Virus record (IMG/VR): IMGVR_UViG_3300036834_000189
Coordinates: 1 to 64,000 of that record
Reading direction: 5' to 3' (one strand)
Source: a virus
Length of the DNA stretch: 64,000 nucleotides
Under the pieces are notes generated by a model. That model made no database searches. It was not told the origin of the DNA and worked only from the letters and a program-made list of their open reading frames with translations. Made by a program: the position numbers and the translations under genes. Shown one piece after another: positions 38,463 to 47,312 of the stretch. The number at the start of each line of letters is the position of its first letter. Within the stretch, counting starts at the first letter, position 1.

Positions 38463-38491
38463 TTGATCTTTTAAATATGATCGCTTATATA
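38463..38491 (+). promoter_or_regulatory. Promoter after array 6
   Basis: TTGATC (38463-38468), 17 nt, TATATA (38486-38491) inside an AT-rich patch. Transcript start would be near 38500, only a few nt before ATG 38508 and about 25 nt before ATG 38523. Confidence 0.7.
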
Positions 38492-38522
38492 TATATACGC
38501 TCCAGACATGGGGTTTAAAACC

Positions 38523-39377
38523 ATGGATACACCCCCCATCACTGCCGAAGCGCGCGGCAAACTTCGCACCTGGGTGCGCGCGGCGCACAAGCGGCAAGAA
38601 CGCTTCGAGACCGTCATCACCGACGGCGACACTGGTCTGATCGCCTCCAACCTCGCGCGCCGCTCGTCGCTCCAGGGCCGTCAGCGCGCCTTCCACCAAT
38701 TGCGCCGACGCTTCGCGCCATTCGCTGCGCTGCAAGGAGTGCGGCTCGACCACGACCCGATGGCGGTATGGACGATGCTCAAAGCCCGCAGCTCGGTGAC
38801 AGTCGACAGCGCCAGCGACGATCCCGGTCTCTACCAGGACTGCATCACCGTCAACTATATCATGGCCGGACGCTTGCCGCGCGACGCCAATCACAGCGCC
38901 TATGCGCTCGCCGACGGGCTGTGGTCGCTGGAAGTCTCCAAGCATGCGCTGCTCCGCTTGCTGCAGCGCCATCGCAGCGCCGACATCGCGAACGTACTGA
39001 TGTCGGCGCATCACACGCTGCTGCGCGCAAAAATGACCAGTATCCGTCCATTCCTACGCGACAAGACCGCACGGTTTTATCTCGACACCGGCGACGGCGT
39101 GTTCGGCTGCACTCTACGGGTCATCAAGGACTGCGCGCTCGGTGAGATGACAATGCACGTGCGAGCGCGCACTTGGTTGCACCGCGACCAGCTCAGCGCA
39201 CGTCAGGAAAACGCAGTGCTGCACGACGAAGGCTCGCCCGGAGAGCGGCTCGGCGACTGCTGGCTGCTGCCGGCGCCGCTGGTCCGCTTTGTGCGCCGCG
39301 AGGACGGCAAGATCGATGCGCTGTACTGGTCGAGCGGCCTACCCGACAATCTCAGTCAGCCGCGCGGCAACGCGTAA
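38523..39377 (+). CDS. Hypothetical protein
   Basis: 284 residues from ATG 38523 (ATG 38508 is too close to the likely transcript start unless leaderless). Two parts: a basic helical N-terminus (RTWVRAAHKRQERFETVITD, LARRSSLQGRQRAFHQLRRR) and a domain with VSKHALLRLLQRHRSADIAN and FVRREDGKIDALYWSSGLPD. No known family, but conserved-looking; first gene of a transcript directly downstream of an array and promoter. Confidence 0.65.
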   Translation: MDTPPITAEARGKLRTWVRAAHKRQERFETVITDGDTGLIASNLARRSSLQGRQRAFHQLRRRFAPFAALQGVRLDHDPMAVWTMLKARSSVTVDSASDDPGLYQDCITVNYIMAGRLPRDANHSAYALADGLWSLEVSKHALLRLLQRHRSADIANVLMSAHHTLLRAKMTSIRPFLRDKTARFYLDTGDGVFGCTLRVIKDCALGEMTMHVRARTWLHRDQLSARQENAVLHDEGSPGERLGDCWLLPAPLVRFVRREDGKIDALYWSSGLPDNLSQPRGNA

Positions 39378-39388
39378 AGGAGACAGCA

Positions 39389-39853
39389 ATGCGGACCTGG
39401 AAGACATCGTCTACGCCAATGACCACAGTGAACAATTATGCCTTTGGTCGCTATGACGATGGCGAAGTCTGGATACAGACCGAGCCTCGCCAATTAGTGG
39501 CGAACAATGGGAAGGTCTATTTGACCATAAAGGAGCTTCGCGAGCTTCTGGCTTGCGCTGACGGGCAGTGCGGCGGCTGGCGACACCCGCAGAATGAGGC
39601 GAAGGGTGAAGAGATAAACCACATCGGATTTACCGGGACCCGCAGCAAGATCACCAATGAGCAGCAGATGGCTCTGCGGCAAATCTTGCGTGATTGGTGC
39701 CTAGGAGAACCATCGGTGACTGAAAAACCAATGTATCAGAGCTTCGAATCCTATCAACGCTCGTTACTAGAACTCAAACGGCGGGTAGACAAAGGCATAC
39801 CGTTAAAGTTCTACGATATCGCGAACAAGCCGCCTTACGGATCACCACAATAG
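39389..39853 (+). CDS. Hybrid protein containing a copied SLOG-family start
   Basis: 154 residues from ATG 39389 behind AAAGGAG. The first 75 residues look like a small phage domain (YDDGEVWIQTEPRQLVANNG, VYLTIKELRELLACADGQ). Residues ~77-99 (NHIGFTGTRSKITNEQQMAL and following) are nearly identical to the start of the next gene because 71 nt are duplicated (39617-39687 and 39888-39958). The tail then diverges. It looks like a recombination product of two genes. Confidence 0.6.
   Translation: MRTWKTSSTPMTTVNNYAFGRYDDGEVWIQTEPRQLVANNGKVYLTIKELRELLACADGQCGGWRHPQNEAKGEEINHIGFTGTRSKITNEQQMALRQILRDWCLGEPSVTEKPMYQSFESYQRSLLELKRRVDKGIPLKFYDIANKPPYGSPQ
39617..39687 (+). repeat. 71-nt direct duplication (partner 39888-39958)
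   Basis: The two copies differ at only two positions and are in the same reading frame of adjacent genes. They start at AACCACATCGG and end at CAAATCTT. The high identity indicates a recent duplication. Confidence 0.9.
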
Positions 39854-39884
39854 TTGACAGGCTTGATCTGTCGAGTGAGAAAAA

Positions 39885-40316
39885 ATGAACCACATCGGAT
39901 TTACCGGGACCCGCAGCAAGATAACCAATGAGCAGCAGACGGCTCTGCGGCAAATCTTCTACGAGATCGACCAGTTGACGCAGCGTTTTGTGCCTGTGCT
40001 CCACCACGGCGACTGCATCGGCGCTGATGCCTGGGCACATGAGCTGGCCAGAGAGAAGGATTGGGAAATCACCATCCACCCACCCACGGACAACAAAGCC
40101 CGAGCGTTCTGCCAAGGTTATACCAGAATCAATCCACCGGCTTCGTACATGGAACGGAACCAGGCGATCGTCGATGCAGCTGATCAGCTGATCGCTGTGC
40201 TCGACGGCCCCGAGAGACCGCGGTCGGGGACTTGGGCGACGGTACGCCGCGCACAGCAGCGCGGCATTCCAATCACCATGGTCTGGCCAAGCGGCCAGAC
40301 CACTGAGGAGAGGTAG
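39885..40316 (+). CDS. SLOG/DprA-like nucleotide-binding protein
   Basis: 143 residues. IGFTGTRSKITNEQQTALRQ at the start, then HHGDCIGADAWAHELARE (the GDCxGAD loop), IHPPTDNKARAF and a final DGPERPRSGTWATVRRAQQR (the SGTW loop). This is the Rossmann-like SLOG fold used to bind nucleotide-derived ligands, related to DprA and LOG proteins. In phages such proteins are common but their ligand is unknown; sensing or sequestering a nucleotide signal is possible. Confidence 0.75.
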   Translation: MNHIGFTGTRSKITNEQQTALRQIFYEIDQLTQRFVPVLHHGDCIGADAWAHELAREKDWEITIHPPTDNKARAFCQGYTRINPPASYMERNQAIVDAADQLIAVLDGPERPRSGTWATVRRAQQRGIPITMVWPSGQTTEER

Positions 40317-40318
40317 AA

Positions 40319-40627
40319 ATGATCTGGCTAAGGCGCCACCCCGACATGACCCCTGAGATGTTGGGGGTCCTCCCAATGTTCTTTGACGACAACGACCCGC
40401 GCCCGGCTGCCGAGCAGATCAACGAGAAGTATGCTCACGGAGGCGGCTGGAACCCGATACCGCGCTTCACGATGGAGGCTGACGGCACGCTGCGCTACCC
40501 CGGCGTCCCGCCGCTGCCGGTGCTTGCCGAGGCGATATTCCGCAACGAGCTAATTCGTTTTTACGACCATGCCTGGGTGGCGATCATGCAGCCCGGCGGA
40601 GCGTTCGAGGTCAGCCGGATGGACTAG
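40319..40627 (+). CDS. Conserved small phage protein
   Basis: 102 residues. LRRHPDMTPEMLGVLPMFFD, HGGGWNPIPRFTMEADGTLR and FYDHAWVAIMQPGGAFEVSR. This pattern is frequent in phages of alpha- and betaproteobacteria, but no function is known to me. ATG 40319 follows the SLOG gene stop by 2 nt. Confidence 0.7.
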   Translation: MIWLRRHPDMTPEMLGVLPMFFDDNDPRPAAEQINEKYAHGGGWNPIPRFTMEADGTLRYPGVPPLPVLAEAIFRNELIRFYDHAWVAIMQPGGAFEVSRMD

Positions 40628-40640
40628 CTGAGCTTCAACG

Positions 40641-41234
40641 ATGATCACGATCCCCAAGCGAATGCGCCACCTGCCGCGCGACCGGCGCGGCTACCCGATC
40701 CCCAAGAGCGTGCTGATCGACCGCAACGGCCGACCACATTTCACGATCAACGACGATGTGGTGCGGCTGAAGCAGCTCGTCGAGAAGCGCTGCCCGATCT
40801 GTGGTGCCAAGCTCACCGGCAAGCAATGGTTTGTCGGCGGCCCCCAATCCGCCTTTAACGAGCACGGCGCTTACATCGATTTGCCGATGCATTACGAGTG
40901 CGCGCATTACGCGCTCCAGGCTTGTCCCTATCTCGCCGCACCGAACTACAGCGGTCGGATCAACGCCGCAACACTCAGCGACGACGACGACACAATGCGG
41001 GTACTGCTCGATCAAACGATGATCCCCGATCGACCACCACTGTTTGTCGCCGTGCAATGCCGCACGCACCAGATCACCTTGAACGGCTATCTGCAGCCGA
41101 TGCGGCCCTACCTGCGGGTCGAATACTGGCAGCACGGCAAGCGGCTCGACGACGCCGAGGGCGAGGCGCAAACCAAGGACTACATGACCGTGCCGCTACC
41201 CGCGCGCCAACCAATGCGGATCATCGTGAGGTAA
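40641..41234 (+). CDS. Conserved hypothetical protein with zinc pair
   Basis: 197 residues. Starts MRHLPRDRRGYPIPKSVLID and FTINDDVVRLKQLVEKRCPI, with CPICGAKL as one zinc half and HYECAHYALQACPYLA as another. The C-terminus is beta-rich (EYWQHGKRLDDAEGEAQTKD). I recall this as a conserved actinobacterial/alphaproteobacterial phage family without known role. Confidence 0.68.
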   Translation: MITIPKRMRHLPRDRRGYPIPKSVLIDRNGRPHFTINDDVVRLKQLVEKRCPICGAKLTGKQWFVGGPQSAFNEHGAYIDLPMHYECAHYALQACPYLAAPNYSGRINAATLSDDDDTMRVLLDQTMIPDRPPLFVAVQCRTHQITLNGYLQPMRPYLRVEYWQHGKRLDDAEGEAQTKDYMTVPLPARQPMRIIVR

Positions 41235-41240
41235 GGAAAA

Positions 41241-41510
41241 ATGCAAAGTGTAACTGGACGCGACACCGATATTATCGCCGATGCATTGGCGTATGCGATC
41301 ATTACGATCGAACGACTGCCGATCGAATGGCGAGAACAAAGCAATGCCGATGACATGAAGCGTCTGCTCAGCGCAGTCGCGCCGGGACGAGAACAATTCT
41401 ATCTGACCAAGGCACGCTCCCACATAGAGCGACGTGGACTTGCGGTCGATAATGCAGGAAAGCTCAAACTGGCCGAGCGTGACGACACCGATGGCGTCGT
41501 TAAACTCTGA
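41241..41510 (+). CDS. Small hypothetical protein
   Basis: 89 residues. Helical first half: IIADALAYAIITIERLPIEW and SNADDMKRLLSAVAPG; the rest is charged. Ribosome site AAGGAAA before ATG 41241. Unknown. Confidence 0.6.
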   Translation: MQSVTGRDTDIIADALAYAIITIERLPIEWREQSNADDMKRLLSAVAPGREQFYLTKARSHIERRGLAVDNAGKLKLAERDDTDGVVKL

Positions 41511-41546
41511 TGGTCCACTAGCCGAATAAAACGAGGCTTATCGACT

Positions 41547-41816
41547 ATGGAAAATTACGATATCAGCGGCAAGATCGGCAACTTGTTCAATACCAATCCC
41601 GAGCCAGAATGGCCGATGTATTCCTATGATCGGCCCGCCTCTATCCTGTGGAGCGCCATCGCGGGCAAACTCCATGAGGCGGGGTGGACGGACGAGCAGA
41701 TCAAAGAATGGTTGCAGTCCAAAGAGACGCGATGGGCACTCGACGGCTCGCTCGGCGACGCTCTCAGAGCACTCGGCGAAAGGTTTGCGATAGAGGCCGC
41801 GCATCTGAATGAGTAG
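41547..41816 (+). CDS. Small hypothetical protein
   Basis: 89 residues: SYDRPASILWSAIAGKLHEA, GWTDEQIKEWLQSKETRWAL, then DGSLGDALRALGERFA. Helical; the GWTDEQIxEWLQSKxxR pattern is common in small phage proteins of unknown role. The stop is followed by the ribosome site of the next gene. Confidence 0.65.
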   Translation: MENYDISGKIGNLFNTNPEPEWPMYSYDRPASILWSAIAGKLHEAGWTDEQIKEWLQSKETRWALDGSLGDALRALGERFAIEAAHLNE

Positions 41817-41827
41817 GAGTGAGACCC

Positions 41828-42373
41828 ATGACATCAGTGATGGCGCGAACATGTTCGTCGTGTACCCTGTGCTGTTGTCTCGTGCCGGTCAAAGAGATCG
41901 GGCTGCCGGCCTTCACACAATGTCCGCAGCTGCAGCCGATGCCCGCCGCGAAGCCGGGCTGCGGGATCTACGCGCAGCGCCCGCGCTCGTGCCGCAACTG
42001 GTCGTGCTTGTGGCTCAAAAATGTTGATTGGGATGACGAGCTGCGCCCCGACCGCTGCGGCGTCGTGTTCGACGAGGTGCCCGACATCATCCGCATCCAG
42101 GACAAGGAACATCCCTGCATGCAGGGCTGGGTGCGCCCCGGTATGCCTGAGGATTTCTGGCAGCGCCAGCCGGTCCTCGCGGTCGTGCTGGCAGCCCTCG
42201 ATCAGAAGCTCGCAATACTGTTCCGGCGCGGTCCGCACAGCGCCTTCGCGGTGTGGCGCGGTGCAACGGGCGAGCTGTGCTTCAGCCCCTCGGGTGAGCC
42301 GCGATCGATGGAGCCGGACGAGAGCCGGCTGCGACGGGCCAGCAAGATGATCGCAACCGCTGGAGGGGACTGA
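41828..42373 (+). CDS. YkgJ-like cysteine-cluster protein
   Basis: 181 residues from ATG 41828 with GGAG 8 nt upstream. Cys cluster at the N-terminus: CSSCTLCCCLVP ... CGIYAQRPRSCRNWSC, as in the YkgJ/UPF0153 family thought to bind zinc or an iron-sulfur centre. The rest includes HPCMQGWVRPGMPEDFW. Function of the family is uncertain. Its stop overlaps the primase start (TGATGA). Confidence 0.72.
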   Translation: MTSVMARTCSSCTLCCCLVPVKEIGLPAFTQCPQLQPMPAAKPGCGIYAQRPRSCRNWSCLWLKNVDWDDELRPDRCGVVFDEVPDIIRIQDKEHPCMQGWVRPGMPEDFWQRQPVLAVVLAALDQKLAILFRRGPHSAFAVWRGATGELCFSPSGEPRSMEPDESRLRRASKMIATAGGD

Positions 42374-43335
42374 TGATCCGCTGGCGCGCGCTCCTCGACC
42401 ATTGCAACGTCGCGTGGCTCGACCGCGGGCGCAATCTGTCGCGCGGTTGGCTCGCGATCAAGTGTCCGTGGTGCGGACCCGCCGATCCCAGCGCCCATCT
42501 CGGGATCAACGAAGAGAGCGGAATCTACCACTGTCTGCGCAACAACGCGCATCGCGGCAAGTCGCCATATTACCTGCTCGCCGCGCTTGGGGTGCCGCGG
42601 CGCACGATCGACGATGTCCTCGTGGCCTATTCATCGGGTCTGCCGGTTCGTCCAGCTCCGCCGGTGGAGATCCCGCGATCGCGGTTTGCTCAGCGCTGGG
42701 CATCGTTCGCGCCTGCGGCGCACGACGCGCGGGCGCTCGAATACCTTCGAGCCCGTCATTTCTGGCATCCGCGGCGCACGGCCGAGACGTTTGATCTGCG
42801 GGTCGGCAGAGGCAATTACGCTGCGCGGCTGTGGTTCCCGCTGCTGGCGGGCGAGGATGAGGTCGTTGGGTTCACCGGGCGCGCGATGACCGACATCCAG
42901 CCGCGGTATTACACCGAGACCGCCACTCATGTGCTCTACATTCCGCGCGCTCCGCGCCCTAACGATCGGATAATCATCCTGGTCGAAGGGCCATTCGACG
43001 CGTTGCGGCTTGCCGATGCGACGATTGATCGTTATGATGTTTTTGTTGCCGCACTCTGTGGGGCAGCGCTGACAGAAACCAAGAAACGCCAAGTCCGTTG
43101 GCTGTCCGATACCATTCCCCGCTTGTTTCTCGTTCTCGACCGCATCTTGAGCGACGCGACAAAAACGCCGACTGAAATCAATGATGCTCAGATTACCGCC
43201 GTAGATGCCAATCGCTTGGTAAAAGAGCTGCACATCTCTACGGGTCAGCGCACTGAGCTGCCCGAGGGGATCAAGGATCCGGGGGAAATGACCAACCATG
43301 ACATTTACCAATGGTTGAACCGCCTCCTCGCCTGA
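42373..43335 (+). CDS. DNA primase-like protein (zinc finger plus Toprim)
   Basis: 320 residues. N-terminal zinc-finger region IKCPWCGPADPSAHLGINEE ... YHCLRNNAH (CxxC-x-CxxxxxH, like the CHC2/T7 gp4 primase finger). A Toprim domain follows: VVGFTGRAMTDIQPRY, IILVEGPFDALRLADA, VAALCGAALTETKKRQ and LFLVLDRI. It would make RNA primers for the DnaB-like helicase at 16286. No helicase domain is fused, unlike T7 gp4. The last residues overlap the next gene. Confidence 0.85.
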   Translation: MIRWRALLDHCNVAWLDRGRNLSRGWLAIKCPWCGPADPSAHLGINEESGIYHCLRNNAHRGKSPYYLLAALGVPRRTIDDVLVAYSSGLPVRPAPPVEIPRSRFAQRWASFAPAAHDARALEYLRARHFWHPRRTAETFDLRVGRGNYAARLWFPLLAGEDEVVGFTGRAMTDIQPRYYTETATHVLYIPRAPRPNDRIIILVEGPFDALRLADATIDRYDVFVAALCGAALTETKKRQVRWLSDTIPRLFLVLDRILSDATKTPTEINDAQITAVDANRLVKELHISTGQRTELPEGIKDPGEMTNHDIYQWLNRLLA

Positions 43336-43859
43336 CGCGTCCGCAGTATCAGCCGTTGTGGCAGGGACCTTTCGAGGCGTGGTCGCGGCAGTTTGTCGCC
43401 AAGAACCATTGGCGGGTCGCGGCGCTGTGTGAATTCGACGACGCAGTGCAGGAGTGCGCCGTGGTATTTGCGCGTTGCGCCAAATTGTACTACGGCAAGG
43501 TCGACAATGCGGCGTGGTTCATGGCGCTCTACAAGGCCGCGGTCGTCAACTATTTCAATACCTTGGCGAAGAAAAATAAAAAGGCTGCAGAGAGCAGCAA
43601 GACCGCGCCGCCGCGCTATGCTGACGGCGAGGCTGTCGACTGGTCGAGCGGGCCGCTATTGGCGCTGCTCAACCAAGCTTCCGTCGAGCTGCGGGAAGTG
43701 CTGATCGTCATCGCTGCCGCGCCGAGCGAATTGCTGACCCTGATGCTGGCGGGCTCGAAAAGCGACGCGGCGGCATGGTCGCGCGCCTTGTGCCGCTTGG
43801 CGCGGACCAGGCGGGTGCGCAACGACCTGCTCTTTGAGTTGCGCAACCTGCTCGAATGA
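43311..43859 (+). CDS. Possible sigma-70-like factor
   Basis: 182 residues. Residues 40-90 (FDDAVQECAVVFARCAKLYY then GKVDNAAWFMALYKAAVVNY and FNTLAKKNKK) resemble sigma region 2: an acidic DDxxQE start, an AxF/W-MxL hydrophobic stretch and a final basic patch. The C-terminal half (ELREVLIVIAAAPSELLTLM, RRVRNDLLFELRNLL) could be region 4-like but lacks a clear HTH. A phage late sigma factor is possible; this is a hypothesis. Upstream gene overlaps by 25 nt. Confidence 0.5.
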   Translation: MVEPPPRLTRPQYQPLWQGPFEAWSRQFVAKNHWRVAALCEFDDAVQECAVVFARCAKLYYGKVDNAAWFMALYKAAVVNYFNTLAKKNKKAAESSKTAPPRYADGEAVDWSSGPLLALLNQASVELREVLIVIAAAPSELLTLMLAGSKSDAAAWSRALCRLARTRRVRNDLLFELRNLLE

Positions 43860-43890
43860 TTCAGTATATCCATGAAAGGGAGAAATCGGC

Positions 43891-44589
43891 GTGCCTACCG
43901 CATTCGAAGCTCTGCTAGCCACTGCGCGCAAAGCCAAAGCTCGGTTTTTGCCGCTCGGCAAAGACGAAGACGACGCGGCATACTTCAGCCGCCTGGCGCA
44001 GGCTGTGTCGGCGTCGACCAAAGAGGCGTTCGACGCGATGCCGGCTGCTGCGCAGACTTGGTTTGACGAGACTGCCGATGCGCTGTCGGAGGGGCGGCAG
44101 CTCATGCCGCCCGAGGGCTACAATCGTGATTTTTTTGCCCCCGTGAAAGAGCACAAGCCGGTAATGATGCGGCCGGTCGCCAACCGGCCGTCAGCTGCTG
44201 CGGCAGAAGCCGCGGAAACGGCAGCGGTGGAAACCGAGGCCGAAGCCGATGAGCCTGCGGTTGATGAAGATGAGCCCGAGACGGTAGTAGACGAACCGCC
44301 GAAGGCGGCGCGAAAAAGGGTGGCGCGCGGCGTCGCGGCGGCGCCTGTCCCGACACGCGGACGCGTGCGCAAGGCGGCGAGCCCGCCGGTTGTGGACGGG
44401 CCGGTTTCGATCGCGACTCGGACCCGCCAGCTCGTCATCGCCAATGAGAAGGCGTCGCCGGACGAGATCCTCAAAATGCTGCGCGACGAGGGCATCGACA
44501 TGACCGAGCGGCGTCAGACGGTCACGGCGGTTCGCTATGTCACGCTGCTGACCCTAAGACTCGCGCGGGAAGCGGGCAAGATGCGTTAG
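43891..44589 (+). CDS. Hypothetical protein with basic hinge
   Basis: 232 residues; GTG start at 43891 behind AGGGAG. N-terminal helical domain (FEALLATARKAKARFLPLGK, AAYFSRLAQAVSASTKEAFD), an acidic Glu/Ala stretch, a basic linker (KAARKRVARGVAAAPVPTRG) and a helical C-terminus (NEKASPDEILKMLRDEGIDM). The C-terminal part resembles small DNA-binding domains. Possibly a transcription or nucleoid-type protein; not recognised. Confidence 0.6.
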   Translation: MPTAFEALLATARKAKARFLPLGKDEDDAAYFSRLAQAVSASTKEAFDAMPAAAQTWFDETADALSEGRQLMPPEGYNRDFFAPVKEHKPVMMRPVANRPSAAAAEAAETAAVETEAEADEPAVDEDEPETVVDEPPKAARKRVARGVAAAPVPTRGRVRKAASPPVVDGPVSIATRTRQLVIANEKASPDEILKMLRDEGIDMTERRQTVTAVRYVTLLTLRLAREAGKMR

Positions 44590-44593
44590 GGCG

Positions 44594-45571
44594 ATGATTT
44601 TATGTACGTCTGACTTGCATTTAACAGATCGCGCCGAAGATGACTACCGGTGGGCGGTCTTCGACGCGATCGCCGCGAGCCTCGATCGCTATCCAAGCAT
44701 CACGGCGATCTACATCCTCGGCGACGCCTGGGACCGCCGCGACCGCCACAGCGCGGTGCTGGTCAACCGCACGGTGACGGAATTCACCAGGATTGCCGAG
44801 CGCGTGCCGCTGACCGTGCTGCGCGGCAACCACGACACGCCATTGCGCGACCCGGCATTCTGGCAATTCCTCAACGAGTTCAGAGACCTCGATTATGTCA
44901 CTGAGCCGACCGTTCGCCAACGCCTGCTGCTCGCGCCGTTCACCGCGACCCCGAAGCAGACGTGGCACGGCATCCGCTTTCGCGACCATGCGGCGCTGTT
45001 CATGCATGCGACAGTCTCGGGGGCGGTGTTTGAGAACGGCACGGTCATGGAGCACGCCGATTTTCCGCTCCTCCCGCGCAGCCTCAAGGTTTACAGCGGC
45101 GATGTCCACGTCCCGCAGCAAATCGGCGGCATCACCTATGTCGGCGCGCCGCATCCGATCCGCTTTGGCGACCGGTATAAGTGTCGTATGTTGGTGCTCG
45201 ACGACCATTTCGATATCGCGCACGAGATCATCCTGCATCCACAGCAGAAGATCATGGCCGACATCACCAGCCTCGCCGACTTGATTTATTTGGGAGCTGC
45301 ACCCGGGGATCAAGTGAAGATCCGGTTTGCCGCCTCGCCTGCCGATGTCGAGAACTGGGGACAGATCGAGGCCGCGCTGGCGAGCTGGGCCGTCGACAAT
45401 CGAGTCACCATTACCGGCACTGAGGTTGCGTTGACTGCTCCCCGACCCGGCGGCGCATTGGAGGTCCTGGGGACACCCGAACAGATTTTGCGCGATTTTG
45501 CGGCGCACGAGCGGCTCACCGAAGAGCTGTTGACCACGGGATTGAGCTTGCTCACAGAGGTTCAAGGGTGA
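44594..45571 (+). CDS. sbcD: SbcD/Mre11-like nuclease (T4 gp47-like)
   Basis: 325 residues. Metallophosphoesterase motifs: SDLHLTD (I), LGDAWDRRDRH (II), RGNHDT (III), FMHATVSG (IV) and SGDVHVPQQIGG (V). This is the catalytic subunit that pairs with the SbcC-like ATPase at 21341 to trim DNA ends in recombination. Starts 4 nt after the previous gene. The C-terminal 90 residues form the usual cap and SbcC-binding region. Confidence 0.92.
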   Translation: MILCTSDLHLTDRAEDDYRWAVFDAIAASLDRYPSITAIYILGDAWDRRDRHSAVLVNRTVTEFTRIAERVPLTVLRGNHDTPLRDPAFWQFLNEFRDLDYVTEPTVRQRLLLAPFTATPKQTWHGIRFRDHAALFMHATVSGAVFENGTVMEHADFPLLPRSLKVYSGDVHVPQQIGGITYVGAPHPIRFGDRYKCRMLVLDDHFDIAHEIILHPQQKIMADITSLADLIYLGAAPGDQVKIRFAASPADVENWGQIEAALASWAVDNRVTITGTEVALTAPRPGGALEVLGTPEQILRDFAAHERLTEELLTTGLSLLTEVQG

Positions 45572-45578
45572 CAGTCGA

Positions 45579-47312
45579 ATGACTGTACAAATTCTCGTTG
45601 GGCACGTTCTTTCGCGTCTCAGAGAATTGCCTGACGAGAGCGTGCACTGCGTCGTCACCTCGCCGCCATACTACGGCCTTAGATCCTACGGCGTAGAGCC
45701 GCAGGTATGGGGCGGCGGTAAGGATTGTCGACACGATTTTCAAATGGAGGAGATCGGCACCGAGATCGGAAAAGGCAACTGGACACAAGCGACGGGCGGT
45801 TCTGACTGGGCCGCCGGTGTGCGTAACAAGGTGACGGCCGAGCATCGCGAACCGATTCGCGAGGTCAAAGAGCGTGGCTTCTGCCGCCGCTGTGGCGCCT
45901 GGCGCGGCGACCTGGGGCTGGAGCCGACAGTCGAGTTGTACATCGCCCATCTGGTCGAGGTGTTTCGCGAGGTCCGCCGGGTGCTGTGCAAGGACGGCAC
46001 GCTGTGGGTGAATCTGGGCGATTCTTACGCTGGCGGCGGTGGGTTTTCGGCTGGAGCGCCATCATCGGAGCATAGCAAATCCGGGAAGTACGGCACGCTT
46101 GGCGCATTGAAGAGCGGCGGCATTAAACCAAGCGGTACGATCAAGCCGAAGGATCTGTTGCTAATGCCGGCGCAGCTGGCGCTGGCGCTGCGGGCCGATG
46201 GGTGGGTGCTGAGATCGGAGATTGTGTGGGCGAAGGCTGCGCCTATGCCAGAAAGCGTGACCGATCGGGCCACGTGCGCGCATGAGAAAATCTTTATGCT
46301 CGCGAAATCGAATCAAACGACATTCTGGACGCACCGCGACCACGCAGGATCGAGGACGAAGCCGGCGCCGGATTATCGTTGGGTCGACCACGACAACGAT
46401 GATACGGAGACGGACATCGAGCCACCAAACTGGCGCACGGAGCCTGCCGCAGTCAAAGTGCCGGCACACCCAAAGAATTCGTTCAGCTCGGATACTGACG
46501 ACTCCAATAGAGCGCCAGGCATGTCGTGGGCTGGGCATTTCCGCAAGCGCTGGTCACGCATCAACCTCTGGGCCGCGCACGATTATTTCTTCGACAACGA
46601 GGCGGTGAAGGAAGAGGCGGAATATCCGAATGGGCCGAATGCACCCGACGCCATCAAGTCGCCCTATGGGCAGGGGTTTATGCGCCGGGCGCCGCTGATC
46701 AGCGAGAACCGCAAGGATCTGAGATCGGATATTGAGAGCCGTCACCGATCGTCAATCGATGGCGGCCAATCGCTACAGGTCAAACCGGACGGCAAGCGCA
46801 ACATGCGCAACGTCTGGCACCTCGGCCCCGAGCCCTTCCCCGAGGCGCACTTCGCAACATACCCGACCGAGATCCCGCGCCGCGCGATCCTCGCCGGCAC
46901 CAGCGCTAAGGGTGTCTGCCCGAAATGCGGGGCGCCTTGGGTGAGGGTGGTTGAGAAGAAATCATTCGCTCGCGCGATGGATCGGCTTTACGGCGGAACG
47001 CTCGGTCACAATCCGAGCGGTACGGTTCCCGGCAGTAATACGCGCGGCTGCCCAGATCCGGAGACGCAGACCATTGGCTGGCGCCCCTCCTGCTCCTGCG
47101 ATGCGGGCGATCCGCAACCGGCCACAGTGCTCGACCCGTTTCTCGGCAGCGGCACTACTGCGATGGTCGCCAATTGGTTTGGTCGTGATTGCATCGGCAT
47201 CGAATTGAACGAGGAGTATGCGGTAATGGCTGAATACCGCTCCCGTGGAGAGCCGCCGCCGCCGTCCGAATTGGCTGTTCCGACCGCGTTCGGCGCGCTG
47301 CTGCATTGGTGA
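45579..47312 (+). CDS. DNA methyltransferase (N4/N6 amino-type, beta class)
   Basis: 577 residues. Catalytic motif IV VTSPPYYGLRSYG near residue 30 (TSPPY, typical of N4-cytosine or N6-adenine enzymes) and SAM-binding motif I at the end (TVLDPFLGSGTTAMVANWF), the permuted beta-class order. Large inserts contain CRRCGAW and CPKCGAPW zinc pairs. It may protect phage DNA from restriction or change host methylation patterns read by GcrA; no cognate restriction enzyme is visible. Specificity cannot be read from sequence, and similarity to CcrM was not established. Confidence 0.88.
   Translation: MTVQILVGHVLSRLRELPDESVHCVVTSPPYYGLRSYGVEPQVWGGGKDCRHDFQMEEIGTEIGKGNWTQATGGSDWAAGVRNKVTAEHREPIREVKERGFCRRCGAWRGDLGLEPTVELYIAHLVEVFREVRRVLCKDGTLWVNLGDSYAGGGGFSAGAPSSEHSKSGKYGTLGALKSGGIKPSGTIKPKDLLLMPAQLALALRADGWVLRSEIVWAKAAPMPESVTDRATCAHEKIFMLAKSNQTTFWTHRDHAGSRTKPAPDYRWVDHDNDDTETDIEPPNWRTEPAAVKVPAHPKNSFSSDTDDSNRAPGMSWAGHFRKRWSRINLWAAHDYFFDNEAVKEEAEYPNGPNAPDAIKSPYGQGFMRRAPLISENRKDLRSDIESRHRSSIDGGQSLQVKPDGKRNMRNVWHLGPEPFPEAHFATYPTEIPRRAILAGTSAKGVCPKCGAPWVRVVEKKSFARAMDRLYGGTLGHNPSGTVPGSNTRGCPDPETQTIGWRPSCSCDAGDPQPATVLDPFLGSGTTAMVANWFGRDCIGIELNEEYAVMAEYRSRGEPPPPSELAVPTAFGALLHW

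Noticed and set aside
45579-47312. CcrM orthologue
   Set aside because: It is a beta-class methyltransferase with TSPPY and large inserts, but I could not see the CcrM C-terminal domain; specificity is unknown.
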